Part shown: one piece after another, positions 63,645-64,000 of the stretch | How the letters are laid out: each line of letters opens with the position of its first letter | Position numbering within the stretch: the first letter of the stretch is position 1 | Origin: Ctena decussata | Taxonomy: Eukaryota > Mollusca > Bivalvia > Lucinida > Lucinidae | Length of the DNA: 64,000 bases | Direction of reading: 5' to 3' | Assembly (NCBI GenBank): GCA_963989385.1 | Contig: OZ022500.1 | Span: 77,062,289-77,126,288 of the forward strand | Program-made: the position numbers and the translations under genes | The notes under the pieces: generated by a model | The model's input: the letters and a program-made list of their open reading frames with translations, nothing else | Databases searched by the model: none | Told to the model about the DNA's origin: nothing

Positions 63645-64000
63645 GTAAGTACAGAGCCCCAGTTAAGATGGATGGTTACACATTTATGTTTTTCGGCTAT
63701 TTTTGCCCCACCTGCCCATAAGCAAATTAGGATATAGGTGTCCACTTTTCTGCATGTCCATCTGCTATTCCGTCCATTCCCATTTTCCTTTGAATTGTGT
63801 TTAATGTTAATCTGTATAAACCGGTATCAAGTCTTAGAATTGTGTGCACAAAGTATCTACAGTGGTATACTGCTTAGGCCAGAGAAAAAGGGTGGATCAG
63901 AAACCTGAAATATTAAAAACAACTATAATATATGAAAGTTCCAGAACCAAATGCATTCTTGGAAACCACATGACACACCTGGTTAACTATATTTCCAAGG
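63645..64000. other. Start of Rassf intron 6, nothing seen
   Basis: Begins with the GTAAGT donor. AT-rich text without recognisable repeats or coding potential. Confidence 0.5.

Overview
The window is animal nuclear DNA, with spliced genes in long introns and dense short repeats. The repeats fit a bivalve mollusc, probably a heterodont clam: minisatellite-cored elements led by (GTCY)n, many palindromic MITEs, tRNA-derived SINEs and Tc1/mariner-like inverted-repeat elements. The class call rests on recognising these repeat styles from memory and is moderately sure; the animal call is secure. There are no operons, CRISPR arrays or phage genes. Most open reading frames in the window are chance frames inside repeats.

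Two real protein-coding genes are visible, both on the + strand. (1) The 3' end of a gene I cannot name: four exons between 1732 and 5363, phase-consistent, giving 221 C-terminal residues rich in N-glycosylation sequons, with an AATAAA just past the stop. (2) The 5' part of a LIM-domain RASSF gene: six exons from 20111 to 63644, all phase-consistent, about 363 residues. A CRIP-type LIM domain comes first, then a serine-rich linker, then the block specific to the RASSF2/4/6 group, then the start of the Ras-association domain. The gene runs off the right edge, so the rest of the RA domain and any SARAH domain are outside the window.

Layout: 1-1731 repeats (a 235-bp tandem duplication, a CRE-rich MITE, palindromic MITEs); 1732-5363 gene 1 with a mariner-like element in its first visible intron; 5444-20090 an intergenic repeat field (a long inverted-repeat pair, a SINE cluster, G/C-run repeats, a Helentron-like element on the - strand, a decayed LINE); 20111-63644 the RASSF gene. 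Intron 3 (29801-57957, 28 kb) holds seven of the eight introns-borne Helentron-like elements (six well-bounded, one decayed); intron 4 holds the other.

The strongest non-gene signal is this set of Helentron/HINE-like elements. They differ in sequence but share one plan: a 5' hairpin, a (GTCY)n run, a minisatellite core, an inverted copy of the 5' arm, then usually a small 3' hairpin ending in CTAG or CTTG before T. All those inside the RASSF introns point the same way as the gene. Their cores are packed with nuclear-receptor half-sites (RGGTCA), and one carries a perfect AGGTCACAGTGACCT palindrome. I saw no new multi-gene system. The candidate novelties are the LIM-RASSF architecture with a possible LIM-only short isoform, the modular HINE superfamily and its receptor-site content, a roughly 90-bp retroposon family with long target duplications, and foldback elements whose arms are built of short repeats.
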